The notes below the pieces were generated by a model. It was not told the origin of the DNA. It ran no database searches and saw only the letters and a program-made list of their open reading frames with translations. Positions 32,100-43,179 of a DNA stretch of 64,000 nucleotides are shown piece after piece. This stretch comes from Loripinus fragilis (lineage: Eukaryota > Mollusca > Bivalvia > Lucinida > Lucinidae): positions 128,648,375-128,712,374 of the forward strand of contig OZ026515.1 in the NCBI GenBank assembly GCA_964019695.1. The letters run 5' to 3'. The stretch's first letter is position 1, and the number at the start of each line of letters is the position of its first letter. A program made the translations under genes and the position numbers.

Positions 32100-33355
32100 T
32101 TTGTGGTTAGCTTGTTGTTAGAAAAAGTGACATGGCCAAACGTTTGATATCACTTTTCCAGAGTAAATAATTATGTTATGTCGATGTCCGTAGCATTTTA
32201 TGAAATGTATATTTCCATTGAATAATTGTTTTCTTTAGAAGTAAAATGAAAATCTGGCCCGGAGAATATAAAACAAATTAAGCTCAACTCAACTAAGCAT
32301 TGAGTTTCAACTGCTCATAAACCACAAAATGCTGAAAAATACTCTTCTTGCTTTCAAACTCGCATATGCTGTATTTATCATGCCTATAATATTAAAATGC
32401 AAACAAGTATACGCATTTGAACATTTATGAGCGTGATAAATATAATGTAAAAAGGGCTTATAACCTCGGAGCCTAGTTGAAACGGTCATACATATTTATC
32501 GGAGTGTAGACTCATGGTATTTATTAAAAGAACTCGTGTCATAAATTTCATATTAATTGCCCGCTGCGTAAGATCATCTGTATAGTGTAAATTAACAATG
32601 ATTTTTTCTCTGTTACAAACACCTGAAACATGTGTTTTATTACTTCAGTCGAATCTATTATAGAAATATGCAAGTAAAAAAGAAAACCTTATATAGTTTT
32701 TCTTTATGCCATAGAGAATTTGTAATTTTAAGCTGAAATGAAATACAGGTGTTTGCTTTAAATACGAACGAATTACTTCTTTCATGGTACATGTAGAATC
32801 CAGTATTATGGAAAGGGGGTTTATACATGTATGTATAAAGGTGTGGGGTTCGCTTTGCTGATTTTATCCAATTTTCTTAAATGTCCCATGAAAATGAAAT
32901 AATTTTGTGTCACTGAGACCAAATTATTTCATTTTCATAGGATATTTAAAAATGGCGGACAGAGTCAAGCGAACTCCCGAGCCCCCTCTGGATCCACCAC
33001 TGACTTTTTTCTCGTGGTGCCATGACTGAGTCTGCTGTCTGTTGTAATTGTGGCATTACCTCTCACACTCACTTACGTTTACTTAATAGTAATAACGTAG
33101 TCATTCGTTCACGGATAGAAACTTACAATTAATGAAATTGCAGCGTCTGATCAGGTTATGTACTTTACTTGCATAATTACTTTTTAAATTTGAATCATAT
33201 AGAAACTAACTATTCAACAGCCCTTAAATTCGAAATGGGTTTGTCCAATTGATAAGGGTGGGAAATTCCATTGGGCATAAATGGTTCACGGGAGCCTATT
33301 GCGCATTTACGATAGATATCAATATCGCATGAGCTGGCCGAAATTTCAACTTTGA
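32100..33355. other. Non-coding stretch with scattered repeat traces
   Basis: No gene seen. It holds a reversed single unit of the 34019 tandem repeat (about 32530-32590), a hairpin at 32876-32952 with ATGAAAATGAAATAATTT arms, an M1-end trace (GAGCCCCCTCTGGATCCACC, about 32980) and a family A trace (about 33005-33080). Confidence 0.5.
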
Positions 33356-33359
33356 GGAC

Positions 33360-33660
33360 ATTTTCGAACTCACGCAATACGTGAGTGTCTTTTGATATCA
33401 AATTTACCAGGCAAGGCTTTGAGAACGCTTGTTGAATCGCGAAGCCGAGCCTAGTAAAATTGATATCAAAAGACGCGAACCTGGTATTACAAGATATTAG
33501 CAATGGTGAAGTAATTATCGATTTTCATATCAATGCAACGTCAGTGACGCCATTGACGACTTCATACAAAACGTGCAACATCATGATGACCTGATAAATG
33601 CACATGGCGTGAGATAGACAACGTTTAACACAATGCAGTATGAGAGGTAACTGATAGTGA
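33360..33660 (+). mobile_element. Fold-back element H4, copy 1 (tip deleted)
   Basis: TTTTGATATCAAATTTACCA and GCAAGGCTTTGAGAACGCTT form the left arm and GGTAAATT-like/TTGATATCAAAAGACGCG the right arm, but the tip is reduced to TGAATCGCGAAGCCGAGC. The tail has ACGTCAGTGACGCCATTG, CATCATGATGACCTGATAAA and GGCGTGAGATAG. Compare 63604-63890. Confidence 0.65.
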
Positions 33661-34018
33661 TAAGGACTTGTGTCATTTAGCATAAACGGTCGAAACGTTC
33701 TAGATCAACTCGTGCTTAGAATTAATTATCGTCGTCTTTAGCAGCCTTTTAAGTGTCGAACAGCCTTTTAAGTGTCAGACAAACTGGCAGATTTCCGACA
33801 CCATTTTTAAAGGTCTTTAACACTGAACGCTTTATAATGTCACTAATGAGCCAAAGTTTGTCTCTATTCACCAAGAGTGCCAATGTTCTCGTTGTTCTCC
33901 AAGTCTGACTTCCATTCTTCTATGATACAGAGACTGAAGAAATAAAACACGTTACAGCTATACTGTATATATGCATAGGTAAATACACTGAGGAAACGGA
34001 GAGAAAGATCATCTGTTT

Positions 34019-34300
34019 ACACTATACAGATGATCTTACGCAGCGGACATTTAATGTGGAATTTGTGGCACGAGCTCGCTTGAAATCAACACAAGTTTTC
34101 CAGCTTATTCTACAAATATATAGATGAAAGTTTGTCAATTCACACTATACAAATGATCTTACGCAGCAGGCATTTGATACGGAATTTATGACACAAACTC
34201 GTTTGAAATGTCTGCGGCTTTTCCGGCCGTAGCTATTCTAGGTAATATCTAACTACACTATGCAGATGATCTTACGCAGCGGGCATTAAAAATGAAGGAA
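34019..34300 (+). repeat. Tandem repeat, units of 123 and 113 bp
   Basis: ACACTATACAGATGATCTTA followed by CGCAGCGG(A/G)CAT occurs at 34019, 34142 and 34255 (third unit partial). The full units share TGGAATTT...GACAC(G/A)A(G/A)CTCG. A single inverted unit lies 1.5 kb upstream at about 32530-32590. Confidence 0.75.
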
Positions 34301-34850
34301 CCTCGGATAGTCTTAATGGAGATTTTCCCGTAGAAATGGCGAGATAATAGTTTTAAAGAAAATCTTTGTTTCCATGGGCAAGATTGTAGGTTCAGCCCTC
34401 GAATTATCTGCAAAAGGGTTTTTGGACAAGTACCTTTTAAAACATATGGGGTTTTACTATATAGGACTTAGAAAAAGGTTTTGGAACTGCACCCCATCCC
34501 ATTGTCCAAACTTATCCTTTTGCATACAGTTGTAGTTTCACATTAAACGTGCCATATAAAAATGGCATGCTTGGTCAAGGCAGAAGGGCTGTCAAAATGT
34601 TCGAAAACAATTTATAATAAGAGTTCATTAGTCGCTTATTTTGTACAAACTTGTAGCTTAATGCCCATTTACAAAGGCATGTATACAGTATGTAGATATG
34701 AAACACCTCAATGAACAAGTCTCACTGACTTAACTAGAAACAGAACATGTATAATGTGTGTAAGATATTTACAGGTAATAGTCGAAAGTTATGAACAGCA
34801 CACTTATTTCCAAATTTATTGCAGCAAATCGCTTGGGCATACTCTTTATT
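34298..34850 (+). repeat. Dispersed repeat family E, copy 1
   Basis: Collinear over 550 bp with 44118-44680: GGACAAGTACC, CATATGGGGTTTTA, GCATACAGTTGTAGTTTCAC, ACATGCTTGGTCAA-like and TATACAGTATGTAGATATGA. Both copies are non-coding and share no visible terminal repeats. Confidence 0.7.
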
Positions 34851-34991
34851 TTTTAAATGCATCAAACTTAAACTAACAAGATTACTTAGAACTCTAATAT
34901 CGCTTAATCTGCTAGTAGTCTAGGATTTGTATTTGAAAGAAATATTTCACGGCACCAATGGGAACAAGTAGTCCCTTATTATGCAAAATAA

Positions 34992-35228
34992 CCCTTAAAG
35001 CGCTGATATAAGATGCATCTGAAAATGTTGTATTGTGATGATGTTTGCTGCAGATGCCTTACATTTCTGACTAATTTAAGTATACAAGCTAACAACGGCG
35101 TGGACCAAAACAGCCTGCTCTTATAAGACAGTCTGATCTAGGCCCACACTGTTTGTCATAGAGGCTTCATAAACTTTTTAGCAGACGATGAAAGCAGACG
35201 ACTTTTGTTGTGATCTACGCATTTAGTT
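34992..35228. mobile_element. CCCTTA/TTAA MITE, eroded copy
   Basis: Starts CCCTTAAAGCGCTG and ends near TTGTGATCTACGCATTTAG. The interior GTCTGATCTAGGCCCACACT and TTTTAGCAGACGATGAAAGC match 4824-5068. The flanking TTAA sites are no longer intact. Confidence 0.65.
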
Positions 35229-35255
35229 GCGTGATTGTTTCGATACCAATTTAAC

Positions 35256-35258
<3 letters not shown>

Positions 35259-35287
<29 letters not shown>
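35259..35287. repeat. (TC)14 microsatellite
   Basis: Uninterrupted TC dinucleotides. Confidence 0.95.
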
Positions 35288-35290
<3 letters not shown>

Positions 35291-35572
35291 GATTTTGCAA
35301 ACTTATCATGTACAACATTATTTCATGTATATATGACTATACGTGCAGTGTAATAAGTGTCTAGACGTCAAGGGAAATATTTCACCTGACGTGACTCAGT
35401 CATTTGTCTGTCTCATGGCAACCATAATTATAAAAAATGTGAAAAAGCGTTAATAGAAAACTACATGTTATTAAGCGAGCGCACCTTTTACCTCTGGCGA
35501 TTTCTTTAGACATTATTTGAGGCATTGTAAAACTCAATTATAACCATATATAGGCGGACTGTTTTCTTCATT

Positions 35573-35903
35573 TATCATATGACGTCGCGTCTGGGAGTGA
35601 AATAACGCCATGCAATAAAATTTGTAAACCACTATCAATTGTCAGGAAACGTTATGACGTCCATAACAACGTTGCGTACATTATGTCAAAGTTATAACGT
35701 TTTTACGGCAGAAATGAGATTTCAAAGTAATCTTAATGCCATATGATAAATAGAATCTAACATTCGTGCTCTTGTATTATTGAATTTATTAAACTCGTTG
35801 CGAAAAAAGAGATAAAATGCTCGGCAAGCCTCGCATTTTATCTCTTTTCCCAAACTCGTTTAATAAATTCAATAAAACATGAGCACTCATGTAAGATCCT
35901 CTA
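35573..35903 (-). mobile_element. Fold-back element H1, copy 2
   Basis: Reverse orientation: the tail (ATCATATGACGTCGCGTCTG) comes first, then the hairpin with tip CTCGGCAAGCCTCG (35820-35833), ending CACTCATGTAAGATCCTC. The whole element is complementary to 24168-24500. Confidence 0.8.
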
Positions 35904-36059
35904 TATATTCACCACAGCAGGAGCAAGCAGTTAATAGTATTTCACGTTTTCATTACTTTATCAACAACGTCCTCTTAAATTTACACCTTTAAATACTGCT
36001 GCAGTTTTATTGGGGGACGCCACAATGCCATTGGCATACCATCAAATAAACCATGCATG

Positions 36060-36237
36060 CATGTGCGGATCTGGAAGGGGGGTCCGGACCCCGCACAGAA
36101 AAATAACAAGCTGTAATATGTTTCCCTAGTAATACTGGTACTGACCCTCTCGATGAGCAATTGAACCACTCGAGGGCGGTCCGTATGGCACTCTGCGAAA
36201 TAAATTGATAAATAAGTTTTCAGGACCCCCCTGATGT
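36060..36237. mobile_element. MITE M1, palindrome-less variant
   Basis: Left end CATGTGCGGATCTGGAAGGG, then GGGTCCGGACCCC. Shares GAGCAATTGAACCACTCG and CGGTCCGTATGGC with 8083-8284. The right end is reduced to CAGGACCCCCCTGATG. Confidence 0.55.
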
Positions 36238-36444
36238 AATTCTTTTGATCTGGTTCCTCATAGTTCCTTTACTGGCAACAATCACTAGCTGTTCATTATG
36301 CCAGGGAGGACCTTTCTTAAAACTAATCATAAAACCAACTTCTAAACAAAGACCTTTACTCCTCGCTGGTATTGGCTGCGGTCACAGATGGAGACAGATA
36401 ATTTCGACGAGGAAGAGTACTAGAGAAGAATATAAGAATGCATC

Positions 36445-36850
36445 ATGAGTGTGAGGGTTGGATAGAAAAATTTATCACGAGGATCACCGATCGGCATCAC
36501 GAGGCTTGCCAAGTGATGACAAACGGTGATACCGTGCGAAGGATTTTTCTATCCCAACTTTACACAAATCATGGATTCTTTTTCATGCTCACCATTAAAT
36601 ACGGCATTTTTATGTTTGAAAATGCTCCCGGAAGTTCGTGAATAAGCTGAGATGCGACATAAATATGGACGTCACTCGTTTTTCGACGTGCCGCTGTTCA
36701 ATTTTTATCTTTCTCACGGGTGGTATGGAATTATCTCACATACCGATTGGTAAAAAAACATCGGAAATCCTGATCTAGTGTGCAAGAATGAATTCCTCGT
36801 GGAATCACTGTATGTCTGGAGCATAGGAAACATACAATATTGGGACTTAC
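36445..36850 (+). mobile_element. Fold-back element H2, copy 1
   Basis: Arms GGTTGGATAGAAAAAT and ATTTTTCTATCCCAACT enclose an inner stem ending in CATCAC/GTGATG around the tip CGAGGCTTGCCAAG (36500-36513). The tail includes GCTCACCATTAAATAC, GCTGAGATGCGACATAA, ATGGACGTCACTCG and ATCTCACATACCGATTGG. It pairs with 55240-55560, where the hairpin is inverted relative to the tail. No coding capacity recognised. Confidence 0.65.
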
Positions 36851-37149
36851 CTGAGCATCTAGTTTGTTTCTACTTAAATGCTTGGGCCAGCTCCGTAGAC
36901 TTGGTCACAAAATGAATCTTTTGAAAGAGAGATAGAGAGGACTGATCCCGTAGGGCCTCATGGTTTGGCCACTACGGTTCTTTTTATCCATTTCATCAGC
37001 ACTATATCTTAACTTAGATGTGTTAAACGTTATGTGTTAAATCAGTCAACGTATTCTAGTTTCTAACAGGTTGCTTTAAACAAATAGAATACGTCAAGAT
37101 AATATTTTTCCTTATATCTAGACTAAATGTAAATGACACACCATTGACA

Positions 37150-37720
37150 AAACTGTATTTACATGTAAAAAAATTAAAAGAATTGGAAAAACATACAATG
37201 AAGGTGATGCTTTGGCTGTTTGTCGGGCCCACCGGGGTTTACCTGTTGGATTTCTTTTGCTCCGGTATTCAGTTTAATTTACTGTTGAGTCCTTATCCTT
37301 GCTTTATCTCCTTGTTATATCTTGATTTATATGTTTTAGGAGATGATGCATTGATAAGTTAGGGGTCTTTCATGCAAACCAAATATCTATGTGTCTTGAT
37401 CCACATCTGAATTAAGGGTGAGGTTGGCGCCGTTAAACCGGTTTAAGCCCTCCAGTAAAATATTTTACTGACCGTTCCAAGGCGGTACTTCTTTTGTGGA
37501 TCTTTTATGTTCTTGTTCTGTCTTGTGTTTGCTATGTTTTGTGTGCGTCTGTTTATATGTGCTTTGTGGTCACCTGCTGGGAAAGGGCTGACCTCTTGGC
37601 TCTCGTTTGTGGTGTCTTCTGTGAGTTTGTCACTTTCCCATTGGTATCCTGGGTCAGGTGTGGTACTTGATTGTATCGATTCCTGATCTTTGCACCATTA
37701 CTTACTTTTCTTCTGGTTCC
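37150..37720 (-). repeat. Family B repeat, longest copy
   Basis: On the plus strand it reads GTCGGGCCCACCGGGGTTTA, TTAGGGGTCTTTCATGCAAA, then TTAAGGGTGAGGTTGGCGCC, AACCGGTTTAAGCCCTCCAG and finally GATTGTATCGATTCCTGATC. It adds about 200 bp beyond the copy at 51361-51715, showing that the family is longer than 360 bp. A related leader lies at 46770-46862. Confidence 0.75.
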
Positions 37721-37947
37721 ACATGAAATAGATCAAGAACATTGAAGCAATGGCATTGAACCTCATCTTACAACGGTTAGAATATTGACAAGTACGGCAA
37801 AACAAGTGAAGCTGGCCAGGAAATGTCATATTTACAACCTGTAACACAAAGAAGACGATACACTATTACTCAGACAACGGATACACACACACATACAAGC
37901 CATTATGCATTAGCGATAAGATTTCTATATTAAAAATTCACAAATTA

Positions 37948-37949
<2 letters not shown>

Positions 37950-38017
<68 letters not shown>
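37950..38017. repeat. (CA)n(GA)n compound microsatellite
   Basis: CA repeats from 37950 to about 37998, directly followed by GA repeats to about 38017. It abuts a family B block. Confidence 0.95.
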
Positions 38018-38059
38018 GAAACAACAACAAAGAACTTACTAAAACAGAATCACATTAGG

Positions 38060-38820
38060 CTATTTAATATCACTGATGAATGTATGAAAGACGACAAAAG
38101 ATAGGAATCGATACAATGAAGTACCACACCTGACGGGAAAGTGACAACAACACAATTTAACATCACACACAAGAGCCAAAAGGTCATCCCTTTCGCAGCA
38201 TATGACCACAAGGCAGCAATGAACAGACGTGAAAGCATGATAAACACAAGACATAAATGAAACATATGATCCAAAAAAGATGTACCGTCTTGGTACGGTC
38301 AGTAAAAATATTTTACCGGAGGGCTTAAACTGGTTTCACAGGGCAAACCCTACTCTAAGTTTAGATGTCGATCAAGACACATAGATGTTTGGTTTGCATG
38401 AAAACCCATAGCTTATACATTCATTTTCTCCTAGAACATATAAATCAAGATATAAAAAGGAGATAAAGCAAAGATAATGACTCAACAGTACAAAAAACTG
38501 TTTACGGGGCAAAATAAAACCAAAAGACAAAACATATAAAACAAAAAAGATGTAACGTCTTGGTACGGTCAGTAAAAATATTTTACCGTAGGGCTTAAAC
38601 GGATTTCACAGCGCAAACCCTACTCTAAGTTTAGATGTCGATCAAGACACATAGATGTTTGGTGTGCATGAAAACCCATAGCTTATACATGCATCTTCTC
38701 CTAGAACATACAAATCAAGATATAAAAAGGAGATGAAGCAAAGATAATGACTCAAACGTACAAAAAACTGTTTACCAGGGCAAAATAAATCCAAAAGACA
38801 AACGCTGGTGGGCCTGACAA
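38060..38820 (+). repeat. Family B repeats, diverged, with a 270-bp tandem unit
   Basis: A first B-like block (ATAGGAATCGATACAATGAA to GGGCTTAAACTGG) is followed by a tandem pair. GTCTTGGTACGGTCAGTAAA starts at about 38287 and 38557 (period 270). Each unit runs through AGATGTCGATCAAGACACAT and TACAAAAAACTGTTTAC. The two units differ at several sites. Confidence 0.75.
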
Positions 38821-38829
38821 CAGTCGAAG

Positions 38830-39130
38830 CATTAGCCCTCCCTACCATCTCATCACCTATTTGCTAGCAATTGTAAAAACATGCAGTTATTCTAGTAATA
38901 AAATACAACTCTGGGTGCCATAGGCTGGTCTGTTTTCATAATGTGTGAAATTTCTTGGTCAGATTTACTTTTTCTTTTGACAGTTTGTTTACAACTGCGA
39001 CCGTTACAATCACAGTTTTCATGCGGAGCGAATATATATACAGCCGAATAGTGCAAAGCCGAAGTTTTAGATAAAGATATTTTATTAAGAGGTATCAAAA
39101 GTTCGATTTTTAGGGAGGTAGATATTATAC
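38830..39130. other. Non-coding stretch, nothing recognised
   Basis: No gene, RNA gene or other window-internal repeat recognised. Confidence 0.35.
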
Positions 39131-39262
39131 AATATTGACTTCAATGAGGTAGACATGAGGATTTATCTAACTGAAAAAGTGAAATTAACCAAGGCAGCAA
39201 GGCCGAGGTGAATAAAACTTTTAAAGGTAGATAAATCCTCATGTCTACCGAAATTAGAGTCA
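39131..39262. repeat. Fold-back element, about 45-bp arms
   Basis: TATTGACTTCAATGAGGTAG and ACATGAGGATTTATCT on the left are mirrored by AGATAAATCCTCATGTCTAC and GAGTCAATA on the right. The loop carries CAAGGCAGCAAGGCCGAGGT, faintly like the CGAGGCTTGCCGAG tip. Confidence 0.7.
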
Positions 39263-39264
39263 AT

Positions 39265-40985
39265 AACTGTTTTGTTATATGACTTTTAAATTATGAATGA
39301 AAATTCCCTACTTTCACTTTTGTTGCTGAAGTTATGTTCAACCTAAAGACTTTTTCACAAGTTTTAGCAACTGTTATTCAACTTTTTATGTAGTATTTTG
39401 TATTTTGAAATATATATAATTTTTCTGAACGTAGATTGTAAAAGGGGTACGTGCATTAAGGGGCTATTTTGGCCCCCTCTAGAAACAAAAACTGAAAGTT
39501 GCTTTTCACCAATTTCATCTTATTGGTTTATTAGAAGTATAGCCCTAATGTAAAATTCTTTAAAATTTTTGACCTCATAGGGGGGGGGGGGGCACGTAAC
39601 CCTTTAATCATAAAACGCTTTTTTGGATTTTGTTTATTAAAACAAAAAAAAACAAACAAAACAAAACAAACAGTACACTGTTGTTAATCTTTAAATTACC
39701 TGTTGGCAGGTGAAACAGCAAATCATGTCAATTTCATGCAGCCCATGCTAGTTTCACACTCATCATGCTATTTTTAGCTGTATAGAGGGTGATATTGTAG
39801 AAGTTACAAAAATATTAACTTCTGGAAACTATTTTAAGCTAATTTTCATCATGTATCACCTTCTAGGCCAGTTAAGACCAGTTTTTAGGTAGACATAGAC
39901 ATAACAAACAGACTGACTGCCAGTTGAATTAATGTCCGTGTATGACAAACTATAGAATGACATGTACAGGCAGTTAATATTCAGACATCAAGGCTAGAAT
40001 ATTGGCTGCCTACATCAAGCACATGTAATAATGAATTCTCTGCTACCCAACTGCTAGTGAACAGTGGAGGCTCTGATTTCGGTACTTTTGGCATCATTGA
40101 GAAGCGAGTGCTCAGGTCAGAGCCTACGCTGCTGGCATAGATAAAGCATGGATGTTTAAGTCTCAGACCAAAATTCAGACCTCTAGAATCGCTGGATATG
40201 CCAGTATTACCATTTATTTTGAGCATTTATGCTTATGCATAAACCCCTCAAATTCTAAAACAACAACACATGGATCAAATAATTTTCGTCAGTGGGGTCC
40301 AGGTCTAACTGTTCTGACAACATTTTTTTCTGTTTTTATTTTCTAGTCATCAACTTATTTTACAGATCGGACCCAAAGGCTTCTTGAGGGTGGGAGTGAC
40401 TAAACCAGTATTGTAACATTTCTTGATAATAGTCACTTGCTTTTTTTCTATAAAACCCAATAGCCACTTGTGATTTTTCAGGGGCTGGCGGTCCCCTGTT
40501 CCCTCTCTGGGTCCGCGTAGAAAAACGACAAAGAACTATGAACTAAAGGCACAGTACTCTTTTCTTAAAGAAAAACAAACAAGAAAATGTCACATTCATC
40601 GATAACAGATCAAACCATGGCACTGTCAGAAAGAGACAAAAATTGTAGACACCCACACGATAGCAAAACACAATTAAAGTAAAGCATCTCAGCATGATTA
40701 TTTCAAACCAGGAAGATCAATCAGAGCAACCAAACAAAAAGCAAAAACTCACACAATGACAGTATCAATAAGCATTTCTATACTGTATTAAGAAGCCACA
40801 TAACGGATCGAGAACAGTTCAAATGGGTTCTTGAGATTCTTTTACATTTAAAATAAACACTGGTCACCACTGTTTCTGCTGCACCAAGCTGATGCTTTAT
40901 AGTGGATATGCATCAGCTGTGAGTTGTTTATTCTGGTTATTGTCTGAGCTTGTCCAAGGAATGATTTTCTGTTCAATAGAAATAT
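39265..40985. other. Non-coding stretch, nothing recognised
   Basis: No gene supported. It contains a 12-G run near 39582, an A-rich (AAACAAAAC) tract near 39645, and an M1-end trace (CCTCTCTGGGTCCGCG, about 40502). Confidence 0.4.
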
Positions 40986-40989
40986 TGAG

Positions 40990-41335
40990 CATATGCGTCG
41001 CGCCTGGGAGTGAAATAACGCCATGCAATAAAATCGATAAACCACTAGTGGTTTACAGATTAAAGGGAAAGGTAATGACGCCCATAACAACGTTGCGTAC
41101 ATAATGACAAATTTATAAGGTTTTTACGGCAGAAATGAGATTTCAAAGTATTCTTTATGTCATACATGTATGATAAATATAATCTAACATTCGCGCTCTT
41201 ATATTTTTGAATTTATTTAACTCATTGCGAAAAAGAGATTAAATGATTGGCAAGCCTCGCATTGTATCTCTTTTTCCAACTCGTTTAATAAATTCGATAA
41301 ACTATGAACACTCATGTAAGATCCTCTATTTAATA
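40990..41335 (-). mobile_element. Fold-back element H1, copy 3
   Basis: Tail first (GCGTCGCGCCTGGGAGTGAA), then AACCACTAGTGGTTT, then the hairpin with an altered tip TTGGCAAGCCTCG (41247-41259), ending CACTCATGTAAGATCCTC. One stem half carries more substitutions than the other. Confidence 0.75.
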
Positions 41336-41364
41336 TATAGATGCATTACTGGTAAACTGGATAT

Positions 41365-41545
41365 ATCAAAAGACGTGAAGCTGGTATTCGATTTATCAGT
41401 TTACCCATTGATTCACTCTTCAAACAAGCGATTATGACGTAATTATCGTTGTTTCTGTCGATTCAGTGTCATTAGCGACGTCATTAAACTGTTATGTCAT
41501 CATAACCTGATAAAGGCACATGCCGTGAGATAGGCAACATTTAGC
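41365..41545 (+). repeat. Tail of fold-back element H4
   Basis: ATATCAAAAGACGTGAAGCT, TTTATCAGTTTACCCATTG, GTCATTAGCGACGTCATT and ACATGCCGTGAGATAGG match the tail at 63604-63890. The hairpin half is missing, and an H1 copy ends just upstream. Confidence 0.65.
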
Positions 41546-41624
41546 AGGTCAATGTGCAACAATGCAGTTTATATGACTGATAAAAAAGGATTTAACTCCC
41601 ATACGGTCAGGGGTACGCAAACCC

Positions 41625-41775
41625 CTAGTTAAACCACGATGGGCCCAGCCAAGCGCAATTATCATTCACGAACTCACGGATCAAAGATTAAGCTAAGTGT
41701 CGTCTAACTGAAGCATGACCCACTTTCATGCATATTAAACGGTAAACCATAGCTATAATAATCATACATAAATAC
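41625..41775 (-). repeat. Family A fragment
   Basis: TTAAACCACGATGGGCCCAG and ACGGTAAACCATAGCTATAA correspond to the inner part of the long family A copies (TTAAACCACGGTGGGCCC at about 19620). Only this part is present. Confidence 0.45.
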
Positions 41776-41904
41776 AGTCGCATATAATAGCCTTAAAAGC
41801 ATCAGGGCGTGACTGCACTAACAATAATGAACTGCTCCATGAAATAGGGGTGTTAAAACGTTACGACATGCAGTTATTCGTATTTACAAGTGAGTTTTAA
41901 CAAG

Positions 41905-42005
41905 CGATTCGATGGCGCAGTAAGTATAACGGTTGTACTCAAAGATTTTGAAAACAAAACTGAGGGTTTGAGCCCAAGGTTGATGGTTCGAGCCCCAGTA
42001 AAACC
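41905..42005 (+). repeat. tRNA-like repeat head
   Basis: GATGGCGCAGTAAGTATAAC resembles an A box, and GATGGTTCGAGCCCCAGTAA near 41982 is a good B box followed by a T run. An insertion-like segment separates the arms, so it is not a working tRNA. Confidence 0.5.
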
Positions 42006-42126
42006 TTTTTTATGTTTTTTATTTTTTCTTTCGCAAAGAAGCAGGAAATTTTTCGCTATGTACATGTTTGCAGAAAAAGCATGTTTTGATGTATTATGCA
42101 CATGCAAAGCGACTTCACTCAGTAAA

Positions 42127-42713
42127 ATGGCTAGGCTTGTATGGAGATACAGCGACGATGCAGGAGCTATTATTGAAAACGTGTACAAGTTCTGCATGGA
42201 GGAAAAGAAGTCTGGAAAGAAACTGTCACTGAATTGTGTATGGGACAGGACTGCAGCAGTCACTGACGTTAGCAGATCTACCGCTCAGAAAATTGGAAGA
42301 GAAGGAGAAGGCACAGGACGAGCAGCAACAACCAAAGCCACCATCGTCATCTACGTCGAAAGAGTCACTGTATGACTTTGACCAGGGTGTTGTACGGATG
42401 GCCATCGCCAGCATGAACTCCGCTAACGCTTGATAACATCAGAACAGAGCTCAAACAGAGCATTGGTTACACTGACAGCAAGGGTCGTCTTCGCAAAGAT
42501 CTCCTTCATACGAAGTCTGCTCACACACGCTGTGGGGTGAATCAAAAAGAGCTGATGGAGAGACAAGATGAAGTCCTCAGCAGGATCAGATACCTTCGCA
42601 TGGCCAGGGAGTTGCGAGAGGCGGGTTACACAGTCGTTTATACAGATGAAACTACAATCATACCAGCCACGATGTCCCAAAGTGCTGGCAAGATAGTTCT
42701 ACTGGACTAAAAT
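42127..42713 (+). pseudogene. Fragment of an IS630/Tc1-like DDE transposase
   Basis: Pieces in different frames spell a transposase N-terminal half. A helix-turn-helix-like segment has IIENVYKFCMEEKKSGK and VSRSTAQKI (about 42168-42290), a linker LYDFDQGVVRMAI (about 42365), a second HTH-like part has LKQSIGYTDSKGRLRKDL (about 42450), and VVYTDET (about 42635) matches the first catalytic Asp block (YTDETW) of this group. The sequence ends soon after, so the other two acidic residues are absent. At least two frame changes and the truncation make it non-functional. Assignment to the IS630-Tc1-mariner superfamily rests on this motif order recalled from the family, without a search. Confidence 0.65.
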
Positions 42714-42719
42714 ACCATT

Positions 42720-43085
42720 TCCTAAAGGTAATTTAAGAATAGTGGAATTGCACGACCCTTGGGTCTGCACTATAATCACTATTTGAGCTCATCCGCTCGT
42801 CCGTCCGTTAGCAGTTCCTGATAATGTTCATAGCTCTTGACCACATAGTATATTTTGATCACATTGTGCATGCATATGTCATTCTCTGACCACTGGCATG
42901 CTAAACCACTTGGCAAACATTCAACGTTGGCCGTGCATATTATTGTCTGTTAATTTCACTTTACATAAAATAAATTTATTCATTGGTACTAAATGAACTT
43001 TACTTTTATATTTTCAGGAGGGAGTCGTACCCAACGCACGAAAAAATCATTTTACTTTCCTATATTGAAATAATTAAACATCAAT
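42720..43085. other. Non-coding stretch, nothing recognised
   Basis: No supported gene or repeat. Confidence 0.35.
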
Positions 43086-43092
43086 ACATGCA

Positions 43093-43178
43093 ATAAAAAG
43101 CAAGTCCAAATTGAGGCTTGAACTCACGACTTCGCATGTTTCAGGAGAGCGTTTTAACCACTGAACCAATGAGCCAGA
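43093..43178 (-). repeat. tRNA-like sequence, SINE head or tRNA relic
   Basis: On the minus strand it has TGGTTCAGTGGTTAAAACGC (A box) and GTGAGTTCAAGCCTCAATTT (B box) at near-normal tRNA spacing. The acceptor stem does not pair, so a live tRNA gene is unlikely. Confidence 0.5.
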
Positions 43179-43179
43179 T

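Noticed and set aside
37144..37362. 72-residue open frame with a hydrophobic stretch
   Set aside because: It is the outer part of family B; related frames at 38642-38848 and 46786-46974 are the same repeat, not a conserved gene.
41890..42375. 161-residue open frame as an intact gene
   Set aside because: Its first half comes from a tRNA-like repeat and unrelated DNA; only the later part resembles a transposase and it changes frame.
43093..43178. Functional tRNA gene
   Set aside because: A and B boxes are present but the acceptor arm does not pair and flanks resemble SINE tails.
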